NCBI GenBank assembly: GCA_947623455.1
Contig: OX392527.1
Location: 50,760,401 to 50,824,400 of the forward strand
Origin: Mimachlamys varia
Lineage: Eukaryota > Mollusca > Bivalvia > Pectinida > Pectinidae
DNA length: 64,000 nucleotides
Reading direction: 5' to 3'
The translations under genes and the position numbers were made by a program. Positions within the stretch are counted from its first letter, which is position 1; each line of letters starts with the position of its first letter. Under the pieces are notes generated by a model that saw nothing but the letters and a program-made list of their open reading frames with translations, did not search any database and was not told the origin of the DNA. Shown here one piece after another: positions 1 through 11,775 of this stretch.

Positions 1-97
1 AAACAGCTGTATGATGCAGTTTAATTCATTTTTTCGGAATACTGTATCTATTACTAAATTTAAAATGTCAGCATATTTGTGTGTTACGTCATCTTTA
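1..97 (-). mobile_element. Dispersed repeat R1 (inverted relative to the 6.2-kb copy), truncated by the window edge
   Basis: The reverse complement matches 6,208-6,304 closely (AAGATGACGTAACACACA ... GATACAGTAT(T/G)CCGAAAAA ... CATCATACAGCTGTTT). A plus-oriented piece of the same family (AAGACTCATCATTAAGG ... GGGGCCAAA) follows at about 150-225. Confidence 0.65.
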
Positions 98-1744
98 ATA
101 ATCGGATTAACATGCCAAGCATGCGTAGGCTCGCTGCACCTTACAGGCGATTTGTACTTTTAAGACTCATCATTAAGGTGTTGCTGGGGCCAAAAGAAAA
201 GGTTGAAATCCAAATTGCTTTTAACTTCTGTTGAAATAGAAGGGAAAGTGCTGAAAAACTCTAGCTAAGTAAAGATGATAGCAACCCTGCAGTCATAAAT
301 GACAAAAGCAAATCTCCGAGAAAACTCGTGCCATTGAAACGAAAATTTGAGACATTGCTATATTCAAGTGAGCGAGAGAGGGATGTTGCAGATAAGGCTG
401 AAGATGAGTCTTAAAAAGGAAGATACATATGTGTATATTGTTACAGAGGTTGGAATCCTATCACAGCCCAATGTATGTCAATAAGGCCAACATGGCGTCA
501 TATCAAATCCAGCCTCGTACAACTGAAGAACAGAATCCATAGAAGCAGGAAGGAAGACATTAGACGGATCTAATTTCTTCCAGCGTTAAATCCGCTTAAT
601 AACAAGCGCCTGTTCGACTGATAAGCGATATGAACAAAACTCCAAGTGCTGAAGCACAAGATAACTCGGGCGATTCGTGGCGATGACCAGTTCTTAGAAC
701 AGTGATGGAGTAGCTTCGAGGTCCTGCTGACGACATTGTACATAGCTTCATTTATAAAACAAACAATATTTTCTCGTCCAAGAATTCTTCGTTATCTTCC
801 AATTTGTCAATATGAAGGCCACGCCTAATTATACTAGAGCCCCTTATATTTGATCCAGGTATTGAAACTATGGAAATGTAAACAATTAACCACATCTGGC
901 ATTCATCAGTTATATAATGCATTTGCAATATTGCAGTAGGAAACATAGGGACAATGGTAAAACAAACATCAAACTAGAAGTACCAGCGAAAGATTTGTGG
1001 AAACATATTTGCGAAAGATTTGTGGAAACAACATCAAATACAACTGTATGATCTCTAACGTTTCCTATCTATGTGAAATATAGAAAAAAAAATGATGTGA
1101 GCTTCAATCGGTATGTTTTACTGTACATCACAATGATAGTAGTGTATATTTAGTTTCAACATGTAATACTATAACTGGCTTTGTTAAATGAAGTATCCCG
1201 TGATTTTGTTTTCATGTTTTGTGATCTTTGATACAATCGATACTTACATTGCTGTATACGATAATGGTCAAATATATCGTCATTTGCAGAACACATTGTA
1301 TGACAAGGTAAGTTGATACACAACGTCGTTAATTCCTGATTGAGACAAGATACCATGATCAGTTATTTGTCATGTCCGTCTCTCATCATAATAAATATTG
1401 ACCTCGATGTAGAATGGTACAATATTTGTTTTGTCATGCTAAATTACTTCATTGAAGTCGAACTATGTTATGATCGGATGAAAATGTGGTAAAGCTGATA
1501 AACGTTTCCAAGACAATAAAATTCCTATCCTCCTTTGAACTATATATATGTATGATATCAAAGCAGTAAAACATTTTATATATAGAGCTGTACCTTTATA
1601 TGATACGCTGTTTTGTTGTTGTTTTGTTTGTGTGAAATCGTGATCGTCTATGTTCCATTTTATGCTGGCGAGATTTTAATAATTATATTAATGATAAGAA
1701 ATCGGTTAGAAATGTCTGTATAAGATTTTTTTATTAGATTATGT
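98..1744. other. No gene recognised
   Basis: This is AT-rich sequence. The first part (about 150-225) belongs to repeat R1. A tandem duplication of GCGAAAGATTTGTGGAAACA occurs near 985-1,030. The short ORFs carry no domain signal. Confidence 0.5.
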
Positions 1745-1747
1745 ATA

Positions 1748-1885
1748 CAAACAATTAGAGAATACCAAAACGTCAGCAAAACCATGCATAATCCGAGCTC
1801 AAAATATAATAAACTAGGGGCAAAATACCAAAAATGTAAAGATCTACATGGAGAACCTTGTAAAAGTAAAAAATATAGATGATTC
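1748..1885 (-). mobile_element. Dispersed repeat R2, minus strand
   Basis: The reverse complement shares AGAATACC, GTCAGCAAAACCATGCATAA and CATGGAGAACCTTG with copies at 9.0, 11.4 and 14.8 kb. Confidence 0.65.
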
Positions 1886-2036
1886 TCTTTCATCTACCAT
1901 AGTGTTGATATAGCAAAAGGTTTACAAATATTATTATAATTTTCTGCACAACGAACGACTTTCTCTTTTATCTAAATGTATTCTAAAACTATAGTAATAT
2001 TCAAAGCAATTACACTTGTTTAACAGTGAAAAACTG

Positions 2037-2122
2037 TTCGGGTATTTCCGTCAAACGATTTTAACTATTGTGAACCAATCAAGACGTGACAACAAATTCA
2101 AGATATGACGGAAATATCCGAA
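2037..2122. repeat. 86-bp sequence with 17-bp inverted ends
   Basis: TTCGGGTATTTCCGTCA at the left is mirrored by TGACGGAAATATCCGAA at the right with one mismatch. It may be a very small MITE. Confidence 0.55.
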
Positions 2123-4680
2123 TGGTTTTTTGAAGTATGTTCGCCGCCGAATGGCAGAATGCACGATCTTGTTACCGGAAATAAAATGTAGTCTGACCAT
2201 TGCGCTTGACAATAATTAAGCCAGAATGAGCCTAATAGGTTACGATATAAAAAGCACAGCCACTTTTCCCGGCTATGATAAACCGTCTTTTGTTTCAAAT
2301 GTTGCAATTGCTTTATATGTTTGTTTGCTATTCATTTTTTTTTTTTTGTATAATTCAAATAGCAATTGTGGTTTCTCCAATGACCCATCCCCAAGGTGGC
2401 AACAACAAACACCTATAGGCTGTTCACAACGAACCGGCCTCTGTATCAGTGATGCCATTTAATTATCAAATTTAATACAAGTAAACAAGCAAAGCAAAAT
2501 CCTTTTAATAGATTTTCATCCTAAAAGATGCACAAAAATAACCTACAAATGGACACTGACCGATGCTTAGTCCTTGACTGACTTGCTAGCTCACCAGCTG
2601 CACGTGCCTGTCAGGCTCCTACAGGTGTGCCACCTATTGGGCAACCATTAGAGTAAACTATTTTGCGCTCATTCCATGAAGTCAACCGCGCGAAATATGA
2701 TGTATTCCATTAAGGATAAATGCATTTAATTAAAGAGCACGAAGTTGCATGGTGTGATCTTTTCTGTCGTTTAATATATGGCATGGGATTTGATAAACAG
2801 CGGCGAATCTTGTAAAAACGATATCTTCTGAGAGAGCATTATGCATAAATGCAAACAAATAACACTTTCTGAAACCGTGTAAAGTACATTTTAAATTTCA
2901 CTAGCAATCAGGAAAGGAAAATATCAGAAACGCGAAGCATTATCACCAAGTATTAATAGCCAGTTGGGAAAACACAAAGTATAAAGAAATAATCGACTAG
3001 TGAGAATTTAAAGGAAAGAAGTAAAAAAAGGCACGAATGTGGAGAAATCTTGGTATAAATCTCAACAAAATGAAAAAAAGAATCGAGCAATGACGTAGAG
3101 AATATGACCGTAAGATCAGCTTTACGATTTGGGAGTTATATAACCACCCACTACCGCAATACTCAAAGAATGAAACAGTATACGGCATGTGAAGGTGTAG
3201 TTACAATGCATCTGTGTGGTTGGTGATTGGTGATTTATGCATTTTAGGTACAAAAGCTAACAACATAATGTGTGTCGTATTTTACATTTTTAGAATCACA
3301 CATGACGTCATCCATTATCGTCTCGCGAGTCGTGACCCATGGTTACGTGTACGCGATGACTGTGAAAACCCTATGTTTCCGCAATATCTCTAGAGAGCAC
3401 TTATACTATATCAGAGCTAATTTAAATTAATCTCAATGGAACACAGCGACAAACTCTCATGAAAAATTCAATTTGTTTCTGTATATTTATTTCATTAGAA
3501 TACTTCACAGTCAAAAAGACTATACGTTGAATTGAATGGCGTAGAAAACCTTTTGGCGTGTATACATACAACGTTTGACTAACTCTTAATAGATCCCATG
3601 TTGGAAATCAAAAATACACCTTGACATAAATAGTCCGCGTTCCTGCCGGTATGATGTGTGCGGTCGTACATCAAGTGGTATCATACTGATAGGATATGTG
3701 TTGTGAGTACCTGTCAATATCCACTGAACGTGAAATTGTTATATAGCTTCAACTACATTGTAATAAAATATTAATTTTAAAAGTATAAAAAAAATCGATA
3801 TTTGCATCCGTGTATTATGTACTGTAAGAAATGTGTTGAAATATGTCAATTTGTGTGAGGTAACCTTTGGCAAATAAAAATGTCCACAAACAAATAAGTA
3901 AAATGGTTAATCAAGTCCATTGGGTTATAGATGAGTATTAAACTGAAACACTTCTTTCAATAAGGATTTCGTGGAAATAAAAAAGTAAGAAATACTTTTT
4001 GAAATCGATACTATAACATCATATGAATTACACCAACAACACAAGTGTAGCTCGGCTTCTTGAAATGTAGATACCAACTCGTTAATCACCTATAGGAAGT
4101 TGCGTTTATGTGAAAATATACACGTTTTCCTCTTGGGTTTATGAATATTTTCAACTATAATTTATTCTGATGACGTATTCGCTATGTGTTATCGGAATGA
4201 TTCCCATATGGTAACGTCTCTCTAATACCCCGAAAACAATAGATCCTTAGGGGACACGCTATTCCAGAAACTCGCTTTGTCAGAAAGATAAAAAAATTGG
4301 AGATATCCTGATACTTAATTGTTCTAGGGAAGCATGTCAATGTCAAAGCTTGATCTTCAATTATGTGTCCTCTTTAAAAGGGCAAGAGAGATAAACCCTT
4401 ACTCTACAGAGATACGTCATTCAAAAGCCCCCAATCATATGATAGTATGCTGGCTGTTTAAAGATAATTATGACGTTATATCCTCGAATCTGACTTTATA
4501 TTTAAGCAATTACTAAAGTAGGAATGGTAATTAGATAAAACAAAACTGGAGATTGTTAAAATGAAATTAAATAATCTTATACTGAGAAACACTTTAAACC
4601 TTCCTTTTTGCTTCTGTTTAGCACACAAAACATTGACCTTTGCCTTGCTTTCTAATGAGTATACTCTGGACTGCACTGAA
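2123..4680. other. No gene recognised
   Basis: This is AT-rich with short ORFs only and no repeat that I can link to another part of the window. Confidence 0.5.
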
Positions 4681-4981
4681 CGTGATCAGCGCTACACGAA
4701 ACGCAGGTTTCCTGCATTACTGTCCTTGACCGTGATCAAGCGCGACACCTACCGTAGGTTTCCTGCATTACTGACCTTGACCATGATCAGCACGGCACCT
4801 ATTATAGGTTCTCTACATTACTGACCTTGGCCGTGATTAGTGCGACACCAAGTGTAGGTTCTCTACATTACTGACCTTGACCGTGATTAGCGCGACACCT
4901 AGTGTAGGTTATCTGCATTAATGACCTTGACCGTGATCAGCCTGACTCCTAGTGTAGGTTCTCTTCATTAATGACATTGAC
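4681..4981. repeat. Minisatellite, about six units of 50-51 bp
   Basis: The unit is CCGTGATCAGCGCGACACCT followed by AGTGTAGGTTCTCTGCATTA and CTGACCTTGA. The units differ by scattered substitutions. The plus-strand ORF over it is accidental. Confidence 0.92.
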
Positions 4982-5885
4982 GTGTCAGCCATCTTATAAG
5001 TTAGTCACCCTGCCATGTTTTTCTACCCAATAAACGTCACTCTACAGTAAATTTGGGGTTTTATACAAGTGACAGGCCTAAATTCCACACGCGCTATTTG
5101 GCACGTGTTCGAATTAACGGCCTGATAATGGAGAAGCAGCCTAGTGAAACATAGCAGAAGTAACCGTTTTGACCGTAATTTGATTTACTAAAGACAAATA
5201 GTAGGGTGAACAGTGAGGTCATTCGTTGTCTAATTTGAGGATAACCTAACACAACATCAAGACAAAGTAATATTCGCCATTCGATTGTTATGATGTGAAA
5301 TTATTGATAAGAAAATTTCTAATCGATAAATATATAACCGGACTAAATAACTTTATTATATTGTTATCTTTATGGTCCAGTATGTGTACCCAAGTTGTTT
5401 ACGAGTGTCATGCCTAGATATATCAAAAGATGCCATGCTTGCGAACCTGTAATCTCCCGAGAACCCCCATCTATCTGTGAGTGGCAGCTCCTATTCCATG
5501 TGTATACAAGATGACAGACGTTGCTTGAGAAGGGAACACAATGAGACATGTCCCGACTGTGGCTCCATGGATTCTGCACAGTGAATTGGTTGTTCGGCTG
5601 ACGTCAGTGATGACAATACGGGTGTCAGTACAGTATAGCGTTACATGTCTGTTTCCCCGTTGTAGACAACCTTGGACAACATCTTGGTTGGACTCTTTTC
5701 TCCGGACTAATAGGCAATTTTACTCTTTCAGTTTCCAAAGCCAAATAAATGTGCCTCGAGTCGGTTTTATGATGTAGCTCTACAGGCGTTTGAATGCGAG
5801 AATACGTGAGACAAAATATGATCTTAGTTGTGTTGAAGGCAAGAAATAATTTTCGTTACAAAACGATGAACTAAATAATTATACT

Positions 5886-5975
5886 AAATGATTTAAATAA
5901 CTGTAGTTTTGAATACATTCGTGTATATGTAAGTAATGATTTAAATAACTGTAGTTTTGAATACATTCATGTAAG
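5886..5975. repeat. Tandem duplication of about 45 bp
   Basis: AATGATTTAAATAACTGTAG followed by TTTTGAATACATTC(G/A)TGTA occurs twice in succession. Confidence 0.9.
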
Positions 5976-6207
5976 TAATACATTGTTTTTAGTTCTATAC
6001 ACTGAAAGCTTTTTAGTATAAAAGGTTTTGGTTGATATCTGACAAAAAGGGGTGTCGACACTAATGGAACAGCTACAGAAGCACCTTAACGTAGGATAAC
6101 GAGAATCTGCATTATCTCTGACTCATGCTCAACACCAAGGCGAATAAGTACGTATGTCCTGAAAGTAACAAATCTACGGAATCTGCACTACGGAATATGT
6201 CTCATAA

Positions 6208-6370
6208 AAGATGACGTAACACACACATATGTTGCACCTTTTAGATTTAGTATTTGATACAGTATGCCGAAAAATGAATTAAAACTGCATCATACAGCTG
6301 TTTCGTCCTCCTAGGACTCTTTAGTTATGCTGGGGACCAAAATGTGGGAATCCAAAATGTCTAAACTAAT
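6208..6370 (+). mobile_element. Dispersed repeat R1, plus strand
   Basis: It carries GATACAGTATGCCGAAAAAT, ACAGCTGTTTCGTCCTCCTA and GCTGGGGACCAAAATGTGG. The same order of motifs occurs at 8,865-8,985. Confidence 0.65.
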
Positions 6371-6486
6371 GTAGAAGCAGAAGGGTCAGGTGCGTAAAAC
6401 CCCATAACATATACAATGTATCCACATGTGCATGGCAAGGAAACAAAAGAGTTTGTTGAACGTATAGTCTGTTTGTCATGTCCTAC

Positions 6487-6680
6487 TAACATCCAAGGTT
6501 ATTCAAGGACATGACAGGTTTTGGTGGTGAAGGAAAGCCGGAGATCCTGGCGATAAAGCATCGAACTACAGCCAGTAACTGGTAACTGCGCGGCATAGCC
6601 CTCGAACAAGCGACCCAGTGGTGGAGGGCTAGTCGAAGTAGAATGTCAGACAAATTAACCACTTTATAACCGCAGTCCAT
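6487..6680 (-). mobile_element. tRNA-derived SINE (family 1), minus strand
   Basis: The reverse complement reads CTGCGGTTATAAAGTGGTTA (A-box-like), CTGGGTCGCTTGTTCGAGGG (B-box-like), CAGTTACCAGTTACTGGC, CTCCGGCTTTCC and TGTCCTTGAATAACCTTGGA. It is the same family as 54,250-54,483, and the translated shadows of the two tails are also alike (SLNN(L/P)GC). Confidence 0.78.
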
Positions 6681-7399
6681 CTTGTCTCTTCAAGAGCGCA
6701 TTGTTGTATTCTCTCCGTGCGTGTGAATATTTCCTTTGTTCATGATTTTGTCCGTAGTTCAACCTTTTTTGAGTAAGGATTGTGTTATTGTTGACGCTTT
6801 AAACGAATCTATGGAAAATGATCTTTGTTAAGTGTCTTTAAGACTTTCTCTTGAAAAGGATGAACTTCCATTTTCGTGTTTTCTAAAAGAAGCAAAATAT
6901 CCAAATCAGTCTGTTTAATAGATGATGTCCGGAAACCATCGGGAAACCATGACAGACATCACAGTGACCTTCTTTTATTGTGTTTTTGATTGATCACGTA
7001 AGCATACTGTCTGGGTGCTTTCGATTATGAAATTCAAATGCAAAAACTAATAGAAAAGCTGTAACCGTCGGAGTACTTGTTCTGTACACATTTCCCCAAC
7101 GGTAAATGTTGATTAATCAACAGCATCAGATTACCAGACAAGACATTTCCTTGATAAGGAGATGAGATACGTGAGTGAGAGCCGCCTTGGATAATGTCTG
7201 ACAGGATGTCAATGTGAACAAAGGGACAGTGAGAACAAGACATAATAGTACAAATATATCTGTAAATAGTTCAAATTCAAAAGGAGAACATGTTGGTGAT
7301 TTTCATGATCATGTTCGTTTTTGAGTATGCCCATTAGTGTGCTTACTTTTGATTGAGAATGATAATTCGGTTATCACTTTGAGGACTTGATGTTTACTT

Positions 7400-7480
7400 G
7401 GAAGCGATAAAGATTTACATGGCGGGTGTCATTGATGGACTAGAAAAAGCTTACTCTTCTGGAACACCTGATCTTATTCT
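7400..7480 (-). mobile_element. Fragment of the R2-linked dispersed repeat
   Basis: The reverse complement contains CAGGTGTTCCAGAAGAGTAAG and CACCCGCCATGTAAATC, as do 11,435-11,490 (plus) and 14,615-14,690 (minus). The 103-codon ORF beginning here is therefore not taken as a gene. Confidence 0.5.
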
Positions 7481-7744
7481 CTTGTATTTTAACAAGTGTA
7501 TCCAAGTAAATCTTTCTCAATATTTTGCTCCTAGTTTAATCGATTTAGATTTCGGATTATGGTTTTTTGTTGACGCTTCGGTATTTTCTTTAAAAAATGT
7601 TTTAATCATCAACGATAGTTTGAATGGTATTTATAAATATTCAATAAGTAGGTGCATGAATGTATGTTACACACCAATGAATGTCAAAAATATGACAACC
7701 AATCCTTGAAGATATTTTACTCGTATTGCAGAATTTTATTTGTT

Positions 7745-8160
7745 ATTATTACGAATGTGTAACATGAGTGAAACTATGTTTAAAAAATCTGCCATATGAG
7801 TGAAATTTTTATATTGAACGGAAAACCATTGAATTCTGTTTTAGGCCTCTGATTTCATTTTTTTCTAAATTTGCAATCATAGTTGATTGGGAGGGATTAC
7901 ACAGCTTGCAGAATATTAACTTGCGACAGGATATACTTTGTAGTTTTTTTTCAAAAGTTAAAAACAAATCATGAAAACGTATTTATTTCTAAAATGCTAT
8001 GAAAGTATTTAAATGTTCTTACCCAACATAACTTGGGCGTTGAATAGTAGTACACAAGTAGTGCGCAATGATATATCGGACCATTACATCACTTATAAAT
8101 TCACTAATGATGATATGATTTACAACAAGTTGATATTCTGTATTATTTCACAGGAGAAGA
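7745..8160 (+). mobile_element. CACGAGTG-type dispersed element, copy 1
   Basis: It is co-linear with 54,905-55,385: TGAGTGAAA start, GGAAAACCATTGAATT, GTACACAAGTAGTGCGCAAT, ATATCGGACC and a TATTTCACAGG end. Divergence is substantial. Confidence 0.65.
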
Positions 8161-8864
8161 AACAATATTTTCTCTAGCTCATATTTTTTGGGAGTCTTTG
8201 AAAAGGAGGAATATTCGTGGAACCGAGTCCATATTAGACGACTTGAGAAGAAAATAAGAAGAAAAAAACAAAAAAAAGAGCAGAAAAATAAGCACTGAAT
8301 AAATGGAACACACAGTAGACTTCCCGGATAAGTTTCGCTCTAGCAGCCTGCAGTGCTTTTTTTTGTATATCCTCACTCTTATGCCTATCCCTTCAAAACG
8401 AATTATATTCCAAATACTATGGTAATTGTATCTGCCATTGCATACAGCTAACCAGTTATTGCCGACCGCCTGTAGGTGCCGACACAAAAGCCTTAACAAC
8501 ACTTTGTAAGGTTTCAGTCAATTTTCGATTCGAAATATTGCATTGCATACAATTATTTTGCTTTTATGAAACCAAGTAAAAGAACATATAAGGAAAAGTA
8601 GACCCAATCTGACAATGGCTGTACCGTAAAAGGACTTTCTTTGGAAAAGGATGATCTTAATTTTGACGCAAGTTAAAAAAAATGCTGTTTTCTGCCCGAA
8701 AGAAAAAAATTAAAAAAAAAAAAAAATGAATGAAATATAATTTGTAGAAAGATTTCACTTCAAGATACATAACATATTTTTAGCCTCAAGGTGATCAATA
8801 GAGAAAATTTAATTAGGCTGAAGATGAAAAGCACACATATATATAAATGTGCCTTTAACATTTG
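8161..8864. other. No gene recognised
   Basis: The stretch is A-rich, including poly-A runs near 8,690-8,725. The 107-codon minus-strand ORF has low-complexity composition and no motif. Confidence 0.45.
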
Positions 8865-9130
8865 GTAATATATACAGTATACCAAACATGAATGAAGCTG
8901 TACCACCCAGCGGTCGTTCTAAGACTCATCAGCGAGCGAGGCTAGCGGCCAAATACATGAAATTCAAAATATGTCAAATAAAATAAGAGAATACCGAAGC
9001 GTCAACATAACCATAATCCAAACTCAAAATCGATTTAACCAGGGGCAAAATTTGAACAAAGGAAAGACTTACATGGAGACCCTTGCAAAAGTACAAGAGA
9101 CTAAGACCAGGTGCGCAATATTTTTTCCAT
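8865..9130 (+). mobile_element. Dispersed repeats R1 and R2 joined
   Basis: R1 (GTTCTAAGACTCATCAGCGA, GCGGCCAAATACATGAAAT) runs directly into R2 (AGAGAATACCGAAGCGTCAA, then ACATGGAGACCCTTGCAAAA), which suggests they are parts of one longer element. Confidence 0.65.
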
Positions 9131-11360
9131 TAGATGCTTTTCGAAACAAAATACAAGGACAGGAGTTCCAGTAAATTTGGGATAGATAATAATGCTTCAT
9201 ACCCATCATGAACCGTGCCACTACCCAAACGAAATAACCTTCAATACATTCCACTCTTGGACCCCGTAGTAAATAGTTCCTTTTTAAACGTTTTGCCTGT
9301 ATTTACGTTCCTTCCATTTATTGACAAAGTTCCATCCTTCGAGTGGGAAAATTTGAGGATCTCTTTGACCACTGGAAGAATTGCTGCAAAAGAAATTTCA
9401 TCCCCAGGGCAAATTTCTAAAAAATGATTTTTCTTACTGTTTCTTCTTCTTACAGCAGAAGGTGAAAATAAGGCAGGGCGTATGTGAATGTTCCTTTTGA
9501 CAGTTTAACAATGCTGGAATAGCCAAATCCAAAACTGTTGGTCGAGTTCGATTTAAAATTATGTTTGCAAAAGGCGTGTTTGGAAGATGGGGTGAAGCCG
9601 GAGACCTTAAATCTAATGAGCTCATCACTTTATCAAGTCCAGTAATTGAATTTTAAATGTTACAATAAAGAATATTTATGTTTAATGAGTATGACTGCTT
9701 CTTTGTTATCTAGTGCAGGGAAGAGGCATTGCAGTATCCGTATAAAAGCATTCGAATTGAATGTCTTTTTATTCAGGGACTGATTTTATTTTGAAATATA
9801 TCATGAGAAGGTGCAGTTTTTAAACAGTTTGTTTTGCAATATAATGAAAGCGGCGACGTTGAGGTAACATTTCCTGATAAACAGACTTTGATTACAACTT
9901 CCTGCTCTGAATAGGTTTGAGCGCGCGAGAAATTCGAGACAGAAGACTTTGGCGTGCGGTCTATATAAATGTTTCGTCGTTAATGATCATGCAACAACAA
10001 AGAATGCTAGGCAGTTCAGTGAAATTAAAGATATGTTAGTCTTACTGCATAGTTGCTGAATCGTATTGGTGAAAAGGAATATCAAAATAAATACACATTT
10101 TATTACAATCAAATAAGAATGATGTTTCAGATGTTTTTTTATTATTATTATCATATTTAATAGTTTATACTTTCCCTTTTAATTTTGTTTTCATAGTATG
10201 AAACATCCACTCGTCTTTGGTCAAATACACTTCAGGCCAACAATGCTTTGAGAAAAAAAACCCGGTGCAATAAACTGTAATTTCAGATATGATAGAACCC
10301 TCAATCTCCATTGTGTGAGTAAAACCAATAAAAATGGTGTTTTTACTTATCATATAACCCGGCGCCCAGTAAGACGAGATGAATAGGTAAAACCATAGAT
10401 TGGAAACAGTCCGTGTCCTATTTGTATGCAGGATAATTGAGACTTAGCCGATGATATTGTCCCATCTGCTCTTGTTTATTAAGTACTTAGGATACATGGA
10501 CCTCTTTACAACACTCACAAGTCGGCTGATGACGCCTTAGGTGAAATTGCCTATATCGTGTGGAAAGATCATCACTCCACCGGAAACGTTTAGATATACC
10601 GGAAGTAGTCTACTCGCAACACCGGAACATTTCCAACACCCAGCTCTTCGAACATCATTCTTCAGTGTAGTTGTGGTTAGTTGGTTTAAGACAACATAAG
10701 TACGGGTAACCATAGAAATAACAGGTTCTCTTGTTTTCGCCCACGTGGCGCCAGCAAGCAATGTCATACGAGCCATTGTCGTCATTACTGCCTTTAATTA
10801 GACAACTAGATAGCGATTAATGGCATTCTTCATCAATGTGACACACATAGGAATCGATGCATTTCATATTTTTTGTACATGTACGGATATCGTTAAAAAA
10901 TAAATGAAAAGGGCAGTGGTGGATAAATCATGTCTGTATCTGAGTTAAATGTAATAAATCCAACCCATAAAGTTTTTTTTACGATAGTGTGACATGTTAA
11001 CCATCAGGTTTTGTCCTGGATAATATATACAGTGTAATTATTCCTAACTATAAGCTTAATAAATGGATTTCAGTATGCTACTTATTAAGGTATCGTTTTT
11101 TTGAACATGTAAAATAAAGACTGATTTAATATAACAGAGTTTAAAATCAATGGCCAATAATCTGAAGCGAAAAAAACAAAACAAAATATGAAATATTAAA
11201 TAGAAAATGAAAAAAAAGAGAAATTTCACCTGAAAATGTAAATTATTTAGATAAAGGTGTACAAAATCATTTCTATATCAAAATCCCCAAAAAGTGTTGT
11301 ATCGACATACATGTTATTTTTTTGGAAACGTGGTTATTTGAAAGAATAATGTAAAATTGA
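9131..11360. other. No gene recognised
   Basis: This is AT-rich with short ORFs only. I see no family-level similarity or internal repeat worth naming. Confidence 0.45.
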
Positions 11361-11365
11361 GAGTT

Positions 11366-11500
11366 TAAAAAAATCAGAGAATACCGAAGCGTCAACAAAA
11401 CCATGGAAACTATTGTTAAAGTACAAGATAATAAGTCCAGGTGTTCCGAAGATTAAGCGTAGTATGCTTCATCGACGATACACGCCGTCTCAATTTTGGT
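11366..11500 (+). mobile_element. Dispersed repeat R2, plus strand
   Basis: AGAGAATACCGAAGCGTCAA matches the 9.0-kb copy, then AAGTCCAGGTGTTCCGAAGA continues into the GTAAGC-CTTCATCG segment. The overlapping 120-codon ORF starts inside this repeat. Confidence 0.65.
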
Positions 11501-11775
11501 CACATCCAAGTAAGAGTCCTCAAAGTGAGAACCGAGTCATCATCCTCAAAGTAAGCACATTAATAAGGATATTCAAAAACGTCCATTTTCATAGCACACA
11601 AGGCTACAAAATAATTTTCAATGAGACAAAGATGCCAACCATAACACTTGTATATAGTTCTAATCAATCTGCATCTCTCGAATCACTGTGTATTAAGTTT
11701 GTTTGTCAGCAGTCGACATCTATCAAGAAAATATCGATGTTTAGAACAAGCCGGAGGATAACGAATCAACTGTGA

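Noticed and set aside
11413..11775. 120-codon plus-strand ORF
   Set aside because: It starts within dispersed repeat R2, and its first part is shared with non-coding fragments at 7.4 and 14.65 kb.
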